Positions 1 to 8,261 of a DNA stretch of 17,619 nt are shown in pieces. The notes below the pieces were generated by a model that did not search any database, was not told where the DNA came from, and was given only the letters and a program-made list of their open reading frames with translations. Both the position numbers and the translations under genes were made by a program. The stretch's first letter is position 1. Each line of letters starts with the position of its first letter. Source of the stretch: Clostridiales bacterium (GTDB taxonomy: Bacteria; Bacillota; Clostridia; Peptostreptococcales; Anaerovoracaceae); contig JAAYYX010000226.1 of assembly GCA_012515135.1 (NCBI GenBank), forward strand, positions 1 through 17,619. Reading direction: 5' to 3'.

Positions 1-1206
1 AACAATGATATTATACCTCCATCAAGGATAGTTCCCGGTATACCTCCCAGACTTGAACAGATAGTAATGAAAGCCACTGATAAATATCAGCCAAACAGAT
101 TTTCATCCGCAGAAGAAATGGTAGATCAGCTCAACAATATAGAATTTGTTACACGTATAGTGGGGAATTCAGCCATTGAGCCCGAGAGAAGAAGATATGA
201 AGAAGAAAATGATGAGGTGGCAGAGGAGCTGAGAAAAAAAGTTTCAAATTCCGGCAGAAAAAACGGAAAAAGCAAAAAAAGAATGATAATAATAATAGCC
301 ATATTTCTGGCAGTCCTTGGCGGACTGGTGGCAGCGGGATTCGCAACGGGTATTTTAGGCAAAGCAGATATAAAAGTGCCTGATCTAAAAGGCATGACAT
401 ATGAAGAGGCGGAATACAAGCTTGATAAACTGGGACTGAGGATCGAAGAAGGAGACCTGGTATACAGTTCAAAATATGAGATCGGAGAAGTTGTCTCTTC
501 GGATCCCGAAAAAGGAAAAATGGTCAAGAAGAGATCCGTCGTAACAGTTAATATATGCAAAGGAGCTGAAGAAGGCACAGTGCCCAATCTCATAGGCAAA
601 AAACAGACAGAAGCGAAACAGCTCATAAAAAAATACGGATTCAAAGTCGGTAATATAACCACCAAACCGGGAAGCGAAGAAGAAGGAACGGTAATTGAAC
701 AGGATCCCGGAGCAGGAGAGGAAACCAAACCCGGCTCATACATAAATCTTGTTTTGAGTGACGGGTCGGAAAAAGACAAAGCGGAAGTCCCGTCCCTCAT
801 AGGCAAAAGCCTTGATGCCGCAAAGCAGGCCATAATAGATGCGGGCTTCAAAGTGGGCAGTGTTTCATACGCCAACAGTGATTCATACGGAAAAGGCCAG
901 GTGATGTGGCAACAGTATGAACCAAGCACAAAAGTAAAAAAAGGATCTTCCATTAGCATAAAAGTAAGCAAGGGAAGCGGAACCTCAACCATAGCAGTCG
1001 ATATAAGCTATTCAAAAGCAAAGCAGGAGATATTTTACCTGACAGTAACGGTTTCGGACAGTAACGGAACAAGAACAGTTATTTCGGGAGAGCAGAGACA
1101 AAAAAGCGATGGCGGAGAAACCGTTAATATATCCGGGACCGGCAGCGGGACCATAACAGTTATATTTGACGATGAAACTGTTATGACTCAAAAAGTGACA
1201 TTTTGA
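1..1206 (+). CDS. prkC: PASTA-domain Ser/Thr protein kinase, C-terminal part (5' end outside window)
   Basis: The frame is open from base 1, so the gene enters from upstream; 401 residues are visible. The first ~45 are the last helix of a Hanks-type kinase domain (IPPRLEQIV, then a KATDKYQPNRF..AEEM pattern). A basic juxtamembrane linker follows, then one membrane span (about 283-354). Outside the membrane are three PASTA repeats (about 370-564, 577-765, 781-975), each opening with a VPxLxG-like motif, and a beta-rich tail of ~74 residues (982-1203). Known family role: a membrane kinase whose PASTA repeats bind muropeptides or lipid II and whose cytoplasmic domain phosphorylates growth and division proteins. 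Catalytic residues are not in the window, so activity is assumed. rsgA follows after 14 bases, the usual neighbour. SepF and DivIVA, coded later in the window, are plausible substrates by analogy only. Confidence 0.93.
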   Translation, partial: NNDIIPPSRIVPGIPPRLEQIVMKATDKYQPNRFSSAEEMVDQLNNIEFVTRIVGNSAIEPERRRYEEENDEVAEELRKKVSNSGRKNGKSKKRMIIIIAIFLAVLGGLVAAGFATGILGKADIKVPDLKGMTYEEAEYKLDKLGLRIEEGDLVYSSKYEIGEVVSSDPEKGKMVKKRSVVTVNICKGAEEGTVPNLIGKKQTEAKQLIKKYGFKVGNITTKPGSEEEGTVIEQDPGAGEETKPGSYINLVLSDGSEKDKAEVPSLIGKSLDAAKQAIIDAGFKVGSVSYANSDSYGKGQVMWQQYEPSTKVKKGSSISIKVSKGSGTSTIAVDISYSKAKQEIFYLTVTVSDSNGTRTVISGEQRQKSDGGETVNISGTGSGTITVIFDDETVMTQKVTF

Positions 1207-1220
1207 CCGGAGCGGCTCGG

Positions 1221-2084
1221 ATGAAGGGGATCATTATAAAAGGCATAGCCGGTTTCTATTATGTAAAATGTGATGGGGAGATCTACCGTTGCAGGGCAAG
1301 GGGCGTATTCAAAAAAAAAGGCATTGTTCCTTTGGTCGGCGACATAGTTGAAATAAGCACAAATGAAAACAGTGACGGTATGGTCGAAAAAATTTTCCCC
1401 AGAGATAATTGTTTCATAAGACCGCCCATAGCCAATATAGAAATACTGGCGGTGACTGTATCTGCCGCAGAACCCCCACCCAGCACATTTATACTGGATC
1501 GTTTTCTTGTTATGGCGGAAAAGCATAATGTGAGGCCCGTTATCTGTATAAACAAAAAAGATCTGGCAAAGGGAAACGAAATAGAAGAATTAAGATCAGT
1601 TTACAAAGAAATATATCCTGTTATATGTCTATGTGGTCTGACAGGAGAGGGAACGGACCTGCTGAAAGATCATTTTACAGGCAAAAGAGTTGCTTTTGCA
1701 GGACCTTCAGGCGTGGGGAAATCCACCATATTGAACAGGCTTCTAAACGAGGAAAGGGCAAAAATCGGAGAAATAAGCCCAAAGACAGGAAGAGGGAAAC
1801 AGACCACCAGGCATGTTGAAATATTTGACATAAATGGCGGTATGGTCTATGATACACCGGGTTTCACATCCTTTAATATTCTGGACGCCGATGAAGATGA
1901 GCTTTCGCACCTTTATCCTGAGATGAAAGAATACCTGAACAAATGCAGATATGATAACTGCAGACATGTGATGGAACCGGGCTGCTCTGTCAGGGAGGCG
2001 GCAGAGCGGGGTATAATAAAAAGATCCAGATATGATTCATATGTGGAGCAGATAAAAGAAATAAGAGAAAAGAAAAAATACTGA
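1221..2084 (+). CDS. rsgA: Ribosome small-subunit-dependent GTPase A
   Basis: 287-residue circularly permuted GTPase that helps late 30S maturation and checks the decoding centre. Order of parts: OB fold (about 1-70), G4 NKKD (111-114), P-loop GPSGVGKST (161-169), switch I GKQTTRHV (192-199), G3 DTPG (211-214), then a zinc site C242-x4-C247-x-H249-x5-C255. G4 before G1 is the family hallmark. The frame also opens at a TTG (1203), but ATG 1221 is chosen because GGAG (1209-1212) sits 8 bases upstream of it and the protein then begins directly in the OB fold. It lies 14 bases after the PASTA kinase and 22 before rpe, the order prkC-rsgA-rpe common in Bacillota. Confidence 0.97.
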   Translation: MKGIIIKGIAGFYYVKCDGEIYRCRARGVFKKKGIVPLVGDIVEISTNENSDGMVEKIFPRDNCFIRPPIANIEILAVTVSAAEPPPSTFILDRFLVMAEKHNVRPVICINKKDLAKGNEIEELRSVYKEIYPVICLCGLTGEGTDLLKDHFTGKRVAFAGPSGVGKSTILNRLLNEERAKIGEISPKTGRGKQTTRHVEIFDINGGMVYDTPGFTSFNILDADEDELSHLYPEMKEYLNKCRYDNCRHVMEPGCSVREAAERGIIKRSRYDSYVEQIKEIREKKKY

Positions 2085-2106
2085 TATTTAACAGGGAAGG
2101 AGAAAA

Positions 2107-2775
2107 ATGATAAAACTTGCCCCGTCGATCCTGTCGGCGGATTTCTCAAAACTTGGAGAAGACGTGGCTGAAGTGGAAAAGGGAGGAGCGCATCTCATCC
2201 ATGTGGATGTTATGGACGGCCATTTTGTACCTAATATAAGCTATGGCGCAACTGTAATGAAGAGCCTGCTGGGCAAAACCAAAATGCCCTTTGATGTGCA
2301 TCTTATGATAGAAGAACCCCAAAAATATATAGATGATTTCATGACAGAAAACACAGAGTATATAACGGTACATCAGGAAACTTGTCCGGGGATCAGGGAG
2401 ATAATAAGCAGGATCAAAAAGACAGGGGCAAAGGCCGGGGTATCCATAAATCCCGAAACTTCCGAAGACACAGTCATGGATGTGCTTGACAGTGTGGATA
2501 TGGTTCTCATAATGTCTGTACACCCCGGTTTCGGAGGGCAGGTATTCATAGAATCGGCGCTTAAGAAGGCGGAAGTCCTGGCAGAAGTTAAAAAGAAAAA
2601 CGGACTTTCATTCAAAATAGAAATGGACGGAGGAATAAACCTCTTGAATATAAAAAAAGTTATTGAGTCGGGAACAGAGATAATAGTGGCAGGCTCGTCT
2701 ATTTTCAAAACAGAGAACATAGAAGAGACCACAAAAAGATTTTTGGATATAATGAATAATGAGGAACAGCGTTGA
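2107..2775 (+). CDS. rpe: Ribulose-phosphate 3-epimerase
   Basis: 222 residues, the normal family length. It interconverts D-ribulose 5-phosphate and D-xylulose 5-phosphate in the cytosolic pentose phosphate pathway. It is a TIM barrel with the expected metal and catalytic residues: LAPSILSAD at the N terminus, HVDVMDGHFVPN with H32 and D34, H65 in DVHLMI, the MSVHPGFGGQ loop (136-145), and D174 in EMDGGI, followed by a GSSIF phosphate-binding end. AAGGAG (2097-2102) lies 4 bases before the ATG. The stop codon overlaps the TTG start of the LCP gene (TTGA), which suggests translational coupling. No odd features. Confidence 0.97.
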   Translation: MIKLAPSILSADFSKLGEDVAEVEKGGAHLIHVDVMDGHFVPNISYGATVMKSLLGKTKMPFDVHLMIEEPQKYIDDFMTENTEYITVHQETCPGIREIISRIKKTGAKAGVSINPETSEDTVMDVLDSVDMVLIMSVHPGFGGQVFIESALKKAEVLAEVKKKNGLSFKIEMDGGINLLNIKKVIESGTEIIVAGSSIFKTENIEETTKRFLDIMNNEEQR

Positions 2776-3869
2776 GAACAGACAAAAAAAACACTGATGA
2801 GAACATTGCACCGGCGAAAAAAAGACAGAAGAGCTTACGCCGGTCAAAAAAAAGAAAGACATTCATAATATTAGCTATATTAGCGATCGTATGTGCGGCA
2901 GTTCTGATAGGCGGATACTGTTTTTTGCTGGATAAATTCAACAATATGGATTATGAAGATCTGACTGGAGCCGATTTTGATATAAATACCGGTGTTGACG
3001 AAAAGCTGGAAGGTTACCGCAATATACTCATAGTAGGGCTTGATACAAGAGAAAACGAAGATGAGTCATATTCCAAATCAGATGCCATTATAATCGCCAC
3101 AATAAACGAGGATACCGGTAAGGTAAGACTGACTTCTGTATACAGAGACACACTGCTGGACCTTGAAGAACAGGAGGGTGAGCACAGACTTGATAAGCTG
3201 ACTCACCAGTATATGTACGGAGGTCCCCTGGCACTTATAAAGACACTCAATCGAAATATGGATCTCAATATAAAAGAATATGTGAAGGTCAACTGGGAAA
3301 CTGTGGCAGATGCCACAGACAACATGGGAGGCCTTGAACTCACCATAAAAGATTATGAGATCAAAGAAATGAACAAATATATCAAGAGTACAAACAAAAC
3401 TCTTCACGGTGACAAGACAAAGATAAAAAAGGCTGGGAAACAGACCCTTAACGGCATACAGACGGTCACATACTGCAGGATAAGAAAAGTCGGCAACGGA
3501 GATTACGAAAGAACAGAGAGAATGCGCAAGACCATGAAAGCAGCCTTCCAAAAGACAAAAACCATGTCTCTTGGAGAACTCAATGATCTTGCAGAAGAAA
3601 CCCTTCCTGAAATAGGGACAAATATAAACGGCAAAAAAATGGTGAGACTTGCCATAGGTGCACTGAGATATGATCTGGGCAAAAACTCCGGATGGCCTTA
3701 TGATGTTTCCGAGGCTGTAGTTGACGGAGTATGGTACGGCCCTCCGGTGACGCTGGAAAGCAATGTCAAAGAAATGCACAGAGAATTATTCGGACAGAAA
3801 AACTATGAACCCACAAAAAAAGTCAAAAGTATAAATGCCCGGATAATAGAATTGACAGGAGTAGAATAG
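2772..3869 (+). CDS. LCP (LytR-CpsA-Psr) family cell-wall glycopolymer ligase
   Basis: 365 residues. A lysine/arginine-rich cytoplasmic head (1-30) is followed by one membrane anchor (about 30-53) and an extracellular LCP domain (about 80-265). LCP landmarks: NILIVGLDTR (D91, R93), SDAI (D104), VYRDT (R125, D126), and the conserved stretch CRIRKVGNGDYERTERMRK (R236, R238, D244, R247, R250). Known family role: transfer of undecaprenyl-linked glycopolymers (teichoic acid, capsule or similar) to peptidoglycan. The start is TTG overlapping the rpe stop, with GAGGA 6 bases upstream; the next in-frame ATG lies after the anchor, so TTG is the sensible choice. The next two genes are a polysaccharide-type ABC exporter, which supports a role in attaching the exported polymer. 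The polymer is unknown. Confidence 0.92.
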   Translation: MRTDKKNTDENIAPAKKRQKSLRRSKKRKTFIILAILAIVCAAVLIGGYCFLLDKFNNMDYEDLTGADFDINTGVDEKLEGYRNILIVGLDTRENEDESYSKSDAIIIATINEDTGKVRLTSVYRDTLLDLEEQEGEHRLDKLTHQYMYGGPLALIKTLNRNMDLNIKEYVKVNWETVADATDNMGGLELTIKDYEIKEMNKYIKSTNKTLHGDKTKIKKAGKQTLNGIQTVTYCRIRKVGNGDYERTERMRKTMKAAFQKTKTMSLGELNDLAEETLPEIGTNINGKKMVRLAIGALRYDLGKNSGWPYDVSEAVVDGVWYGPPVTLESNVKEMHRELFGQKNYEPTKKVKSINARIIELTGVE

Positions 3870-3874
3870 AGTCC

Positions 3875-4678
3875 ATGGAAATATTTAAAATAATAAAAGA
3901 ACATATAGCATGGAGACATCAGATATTCAAGCTGGCAAAGGCCGATATTATAAAAACCTACAGCGGTGCGGCACTGGGATGGTCATGGGCCGTGATCAAG
4001 CCTTCTGTGACAATTTTTGTCTTCTGGTTTGCTTTTTCTGTAGGTCTGAGGACCAGAGGCCCTGAAGGTTATTCGTTCTTTCTCTGGCTGATATCAGGCA
4101 TGGTAGCCTGGTTCTATATAAGTGACATGTGGAATCAGGGCACGGGAGCCATGAGAAAATACAGTTATCTTATAACCAAAATGAAATTCCCCATATCTAC
4201 TATACCTACATTCGTCAGCATTTCCAAACTTGTGATACACTTGGGACTCCTGGCAATAACCATTGTGCTTTTCATGCTGGCCGGACATATGCCTGACAAA
4301 TATTTCATGCAGTTGCCCTTTTATATGCTTCTGATGTTCCTTATGGCTACGGGATGGGCTCTTTTTGCATCTGTCATGGCAGCCATGAGCAAGGACTTCT
4401 GGAATCTGGTAAAAGCCTTCAGCACGGCCATATTCTGGCTTTCGGGAATAATGTGGGATCCTTATTCCCCGGCCATACCCTACTGGGTGAAAAACTTTCT
4501 TATGTTCAATCCGGTCACTTATATAGTATGCGGATACAGAGACAGTTTTATATATGAGAGATGGTTTTTTGAGCAGCCATTGCTTTTGGCCATATTCCTT
4601 GGAGAAATGATAATAATGTGGATGTTTGCCATCTGGGCATACAAAAAACTGAAGGAAGACCTGCCTGACGTGTTATAG
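3875..4678 (+). CDS. ABC-2 type glycopolymer/polysaccharide export permease (TagG/Wzm-like)
   Basis: 267-residue membrane protein with about six hydrophobic spans (roughly 32-58, 66-86, 110-135, 144-170, 178-195, 236-256). The N-terminal amphipathic stretch and the GAALGWSWAVIKP segment before the first span are typical of Wzm/TagG permeases, as is the NPVTYIVCGYRDS-like motif before the last span. Known role: with its ATPase it moves a lipid-linked polymer across the cytoplasmic membrane. It begins 5 bases after the LCP gene. AGGAG (3857-3861) lies 13 bases from the ATG, rather far, so it may be coupled to its neighbour's translation. The ATPase follows at once. The substrate cannot be read from the sequence: wall teichoic acid, O-antigen-like or capsular polymer are all possible. 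Confidence 0.9.
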   Translation: MEIFKIIKEHIAWRHQIFKLAKADIIKTYSGAALGWSWAVIKPSVTIFVFWFAFSVGLRTRGPEGYSFFLWLISGMVAWFYISDMWNQGTGAMRKYSYLITKMKFPISTIPTFVSISKLVIHLGLLAITIVLFMLAGHMPDKYFMQLPFYMLLMFLMATGWALFASVMAAMSKDFWNLVKAFSTAIFWLSGIMWDPYSPAIPYWVKNFLMFNPVTYIVCGYRDSFIYERWFFEQPLLLAIFLGEMIIMWMFAIWAYKKLKEDLPDVL

Positions 4679-4699
4679 TAACAGGAGAAAGTGTGGATA

Positions 4700-5428
4700 A
4701 TGGAAAAACCGGTCATAGAATTCAAAAATGTCACAAAAAGATATAAGCTTTTCAAGAACGACAAAAAACGCCTTATGTCTGTATTTATAAAAAAAATAAA
4801 ATACAAAGAAAAAAAGGCAGTGGATGACGTTTCTTTTGATATCATGAAGGGCGAAGCGGTGGCTTTTTTCGGAAAAAACGGAGCAGGTAAATCTACGATA
4901 CTGAAGATAATAACAGGCGTGACATATCCCACCCAGGGCAGCGTAAAAGTCCGTGGAAGAGTAAGTGCTCTTTTGGAGCTCACATCGGGATTCGATCCCG
5001 AACTTACCGGTAGAGAGAATATTTTTTTGAAAGGCCAGCTTATGGGGCTGAAGGATAAAGAAATAAAAGCCCTGGAGAATCCAATAATTGAATTTGCCGA
5101 ACTGGGCGATTATATCGACCAGCCCATAAGGACCTATTCCAGCGGCATGAAATCAAGACTGGGATTTGCCATCAATGCCAACATAAAGCCCGAGATACTG
5201 ATAGTTGATGAAGCTCTTTCTGTGGGGGATGCATCATTCAGAAAAAAATGCGTGAAAAAAGTAAACGAGATAATGGAGTCGGAGGGGCTTACGCTACTTT
5301 TTGTAACCCATTCCGCCAGCGATGCAAAGGAGTTCTGTAATAGGGGAATAGTGCTGAAAAACGGCAAGCTTATGTATGATTCGGACATAGAAGATGCGAT
5401 CAAAAAATATAAGGAATTGTTGACTTAG
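4700..5428 (+). CDS. ABC transporter ATP-binding protein for glycopolymer export (TagH/Wzt-like)
   Basis: 242-residue nucleotide-binding subunit, partner of the preceding permease. Walker A GKNGAGKST (58-66), signature YSSGM (146-150), Walker B ILIVDE (166-171) and H-loop His204 are intact. The FFGKNGAGKST and TYSSGMKSRLGFA context is characteristic of the Wzt/TagH branch. The N-terminal insertion between the first strand and Walker A (KLFKNDKKRLMS) is also typical of that branch. There is no C-terminal carbohydrate-binding extension as in serotype-specific Wzt, so the system probably does not recognise a capped polymer end through this subunit. GTG 4691 is also in frame, but it would be only 2-3 bases from AGGAG (4683-4687); ATG 4700 gives the standard MEKPVIEFKNVTK-like start. 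Confidence 0.93.
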   Translation: MEKPVIEFKNVTKRYKLFKNDKKRLMSVFIKKIKYKEKKAVDDVSFDIMKGEAVAFFGKNGAGKSTILKIITGVTYPTQGSVKVRGRVSALLELTSGFDPELTGRENIFLKGQLMGLKDKEIKALENPIIEFAELGDYIDQPIRTYSSGMKSRLGFAINANIKPEILIVDEALSVGDASFRKKCVKKVNEIMESEGLTLLFVTHSASDAKEFCNRGIVLKNGKLMYDSDIEDAIKKYKELLT

Positions 5429-5448
5429 ACAGCATGAAGGTAATATAA

Positions 5449-6507
5449 ATGAAAGAAAAAATAAAACTATTGGTCATTTTTGGAGGGATATCATCCGAGC
5501 ATGAGGTTTCATGTGAGTCGGCAGCATCCATAATAAAAAGACTTGACCGGGAGAAATATGATATATATAAAATAGGCATAACCAAAGGCGGAAGATGGAT
5601 ACTGACCGATGCCGAAACAGAAAAAATAGCCGATGGTACCTGGGAGAACAGGATAAGCAACAGAATGGCTGCAGTTTCTCCTGACAGGACTCTGCATGGG
5701 ATAAGGACCCTTAACGGAGAAGAGATCCACATCGACTGTGTATTTCCTGTATTGCACGGAAGATTCGGTGAGGATGGTACCGTGCAGGGGCTTTTGGAGC
5801 TGGGGGGGATACCTTACGTGGGACCCGGTGTCCTGTCTTCTTCATGCTGCATGGACAAGGCTGTGACAAAAGACCTGATTTCGAGAGAAGGATTTTTGCA
5901 GCCCCGTTATTATGTCACCGACAGATATGAATTCTCATCGGATCCGAAGGGGATACTGGCAGATATAGAAAAGAAAATCGGAGAATACCCCTTTTTCGTG
6001 AAACCGGCAAATGGGGGATCTTCTGTGGGAATATCCAAAGTCAAAAATCAGATAGGACTTTTTGAAGGCATAACCGCAGCCGCTGCCGAAGATCATAAGA
6101 TAATAATAGAGGAAGCCATATCCGGAAGAGAACTGGAAGTTTCTGTTTTGGGGAACAGGGACCCCAAGGCTTCGGCAGTGGGAGAAATATTACCGGCAAA
6201 TGAATTTTATGATTATGAAGCAAAATATATAAACAAAAGATCCCGGACGCGGATAGCAACAGATCTGGGCCCGCAAAAAGAAGAAGAAATAAGATCGGAG
6301 GCTGTTTCCGTATATAAAACAATGAACTGCAGAGGAATGGCCAGAGTTGATTTTTTCCTTGATGAAAAAAACCAAATCATATTCAATGAAATAAACACGA
6401 TCCCGGGATTTACAAATATAAGCATGTATCCCAAGCTTTGGGAAGCTGGCGGACTAAGTTACGAGAAGCTCATAGACAGGCTGATCGAGCTGGCAATGGA
6501 GGAATGA
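5449..6507 (+). CDS. ddl: D-alanine--D-alanine ligase
   Basis: 352 residues, ATP-grasp fold, the long form found in many Clostridia. It makes D-Ala-D-Ala for the peptidoglycan stem peptide in the cytosol. Landmarks: SSEHEVSCESA with E17, HGRFGEDGT (103-111), the ATP-grasp KPANGGSSVG (185-194), omega loop FYDYEAKY (253-260), R299/D301 and NEINTIPGFT (313-322). The Tyr-rich omega loop ending in Y260 resembles D-Ala-D-Ala ligases; VanA-type D-Ala-D-Lac ligases carry a His-containing loop here. AAGG (5437-5440) is 8 bases from the ATG. The gene lies between the export genes and thrS, giving the operon a cell-wall theme. Confidence 0.95.
   Translation: MKEKIKLLVIFGGISSEHEVSCESAASIIKRLDREKYDIYKIGITKGGRWILTDAETEKIADGTWENRISNRMAAVSPDRTLHGIRTLNGEEIHIDCVFPVLHGRFGEDGTVQGLLELGGIPYVGPGVLSSSCCMDKAVTKDLISREGFLQPRYYVTDRYEFSSDPKGILADIEKKIGEYPFFVKPANGGSSVGISKVKNQIGLFEGITAAAAEDHKIIIEEAISGRELEVSVLGNRDPKASAVGEILPANEFYDYEAKYINKRSRTRIATDLGPQKEEEIRSEAVSVYKTMNCRGMARVDFFLDEKNQIIFNEINTIPGFTNISMYPKLWEAGGLSYEKLIDRLIELAMEE
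6498..6502 (+). promoter_or_regulatory. Ribosome binding site that sets the thrS start
   Basis: GGAGG sits inside the last codons of ddl. It is 1 base from ATG 6504 and 7 bases from ATG 6510. Only the second spacing is workable, so thrS should start at 6510. The frame upstream of 6504 (opening at a TTG at 6438) carries no ribosome binding site and no recognisable domain. Confidence 0.85.
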
Positions 6508-6509
6508 AA

Positions 6510-8261
6510 ATGGCAAAGGAAAATATAGACTTCTCAAAGGAAGAAGTGAGAAAAAAGTACAGGCATACGGCCTCGCATATAATGGCTCATGCCGTGAAAA
6601 AAATCTGGCCGGAGGCAAAACTGGCCATTGGACCGGCCATAGAAAACGGTTTTTATTATGATTTTGATCTTGATTACAAATTCAATGAGCAAGATCTCAA
6701 AAAAATAACAAAGGAAATGAAAAGAATAATACAAGCCGGTTTGCCCCTGGAAAGATTTGAGCTTCCCAGAGATGAAGCAATAAAGCTGATGAAAGACCGT
6801 AAGGAAGATTACAAAGTGGAACTTATAGAGGATATTCCTGAGGATGAAACACTTTCCTTTTACAAACAGGGAGATTTCGTTGACCTTTGTGCAGGACCCC
6901 ATATGGAAAAGACAAGCCAGATAAAGGCTGTAAACCTGACCAGCGTGGCAGGAGCCTACTGGAGAGGTGATTCGGACAAAAAAATGCTCCAGAGAATATA
7001 CGGGACCGCTTTTCCAAGTCAGGATGACCTGGACGAATATCTGAAGAGGATAGAGGAAGCAAAAAAACGTGACCACAGAAAGATCGGAAAGGAAATGGAT
7101 CTGTTTGCCCTTTATGACGAAGGTCCGGGGTTCCCTTTCTTTCTGCCCAAAGGCATGGTCATAAGGAATGAGCTGGAAAAATTCTGGAGGCAGGAACATG
7201 AAAAAAGAGGATATGAAGAAATAAAGACTCCGCTGATACTTCAGGAGGACCTCTGGCATACCTCGGGACACTGGGATCATTATAAAGATAATATGTATTT
7301 CACCAAAATAGATGATGCGGATTTTGCCGTAAAGCCTATGAACTGTCCGGGAGCCATGATGGTTTACGGAAGAAAAATACATTCATACAGGGATCTGCCC
7401 ATACGAATGGGAGAACTGGGGCAGGTGCACCGGCATGAGCTTTCGGGAGCACTTCACGGGCTCATGAGAGTAAGAACATTTACTCAGGATGATGCACATA
7501 TATTCATGCTGCCGGAACAGATAAAGGATGAGATCAAGGGTGTGATAGAATTTATCGATTATGTTTACAGCCTTTTCGGATTCAAATATCACATTGAGCT
7601 CTCCACAAAGCCGCAAGATGCCATGGGAACCGATGAAGAGTGGCAGAGAGCCACAGAAGATTTAAGAGAAGCAACAGAGGAAATAGGGATGGAGTATACA
7701 GTGAACGAAGGGGACGGAGCTTTTTACGGGCCCAAACTTGATTTTCATCTGGAAGACTCCATAGGAAGGACATGGCAGTGCGGGACGATACAGCTTGATT
7801 TTCAGATGCCCCAGAGGTTTGATTCGAACTATATCGGAGCGGACGGAGAAAAACACAGGCCGGCAATGATACACAGAGTTATTTTCGGTTCAATCGAAAG
7901 ATTTATAGCCATACTGACAGAACACTTCGCCGGTAAGTTCCCCCTTTGGCTTTCTCCTGTTCAGGTGAAGCTGCTTACTGTGACAGAAAAATTTTCAGAG
8001 TATGCAGAAGAAACAGCAGAAGAACTCAGAAAAGCAGGACTGCGGGTCGAACTGGATATAAGAAATGAAAAAATAGGATACAAAATGCGTGAAGCAAGAA
8101 ATGAAAGAGTTTCATACATAGGCGTAATAGGAGAAAGGGAAGCGGGAGCAAAGAGCCTTTCGGTCCGTTCCGGTAAAAGCGGCGAACTGGGAGAAATACC
8201 CCTTGACCGGTTCAAAGCTATGCTGCTGAAAGAAATCGAAGAAAAGGCGGTCTCTTCATGA
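6510..8261 (+). CDS. thrS: Threonyl-tRNA synthetase lacking the N-terminal TGS domain
   Basis: 583 residues; E. coli ThrRS has about 642. The protein begins at the second N-terminal domain: the editing site is complete, with HTASH (H19, H23) and CAGPH (C127, H131). The catalytic core follows, with motif 2 around R308 (VHRHE) and zinc ligands C279 (NCPGAMM), H330 (DDAH) and H455 (MIHRV), then the anticodon-binding domain (about 480-583). Residue numbers run a constant ~55 below E. coli, so exactly the ~60-residue TGS (N1) domain is absent, not a scattered set of parts. It charges tRNA-Thr and edits Ser-tRNA-Thr. It starts 2 bases after the ddl stop and overlaps the DUF2007 gene by 4 bases (ATGA). 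No T-box leader precedes it. Confidence 0.95.
   Translation: MAKENIDFSKEEVRKKYRHTASHIMAHAVKKIWPEAKLAIGPAIENGFYYDFDLDYKFNEQDLKKITKEMKRIIQAGLPLERFELPRDEAIKLMKDRKEDYKVELIEDIPEDETLSFYKQGDFVDLCAGPHMEKTSQIKAVNLTSVAGAYWRGDSDKKMLQRIYGTAFPSQDDLDEYLKRIEEAKKRDHRKIGKEMDLFALYDEGPGFPFFLPKGMVIRNELEKFWRQEHEKRGYEEIKTPLILQEDLWHTSGHWDHYKDNMYFTKIDDADFAVKPMNCPGAMMVYGRKIHSYRDLPIRMGELGQVHRHELSGALHGLMRVRTFTQDDAHIFMLPEQIKDEIKGVIEFIDYVYSLFGFKYHIELSTKPQDAMGTDEEWQRATEDLREATEEIGMEYTVNEGDGAFYGPKLDFHLEDSIGRTWQCGTIQLDFQMPQRFDSNYIGADGEKHRPAMIHRVIFGSIERFIAILTEHFAGKFPLWLSPVQVKLLTVTEKFSEYAEETAEELRKAGLRVELDIRNEKIGYKMREARNERVSYIGVIGEREAGAKSLSVRSGKSGELGEIPLDRFKAMLLKEIEEKAVSS

Noticed and set aside
283..300. AT-rich triplet repeat (ATA/ATAATA run)
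   Set aside because: It simply encodes consecutive isoleucines of the kinase membrane span.
126..992. A 288-codon open frame on the minus strand opposite the PASTA kinase
   Set aside because: It is Ser/Phe/Leu/Pro-rich low-complexity sequence with no motif and no ribosome binding site, and mirrors the Glu/Lys-rich codons of the true gene on the plus strand.
3852..3890. Perfect TTGACA before the ABC permease gene
   Set aside because: The only AT-rich -10 candidates lie more than 20 bases away and inside the coding sequence; spacing does not fit.
5420..5449. Promoter-like TTGACT and TATAAA with an 18-base spacer before ddl
   Set aside because: Transcription would begin around 5456, after the ddl ATG at 5449, so it could not serve ddl; likely chance in AT-rich sequence.
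6438..6509. Upstream extension of thrS from a TTG at 6438
   Set aside because: The extra residues do not resemble a TGS domain, no ribosome binding site precedes the TTG, and GGAGG points to ATG 6510.
6534..7382. A 282-codon minus-strand open frame opposite thrS
   Set aside because: Phe/Leu/His-rich translation, no recognisable domain, and full overlap with unmistakable ThrRS coding sequence.
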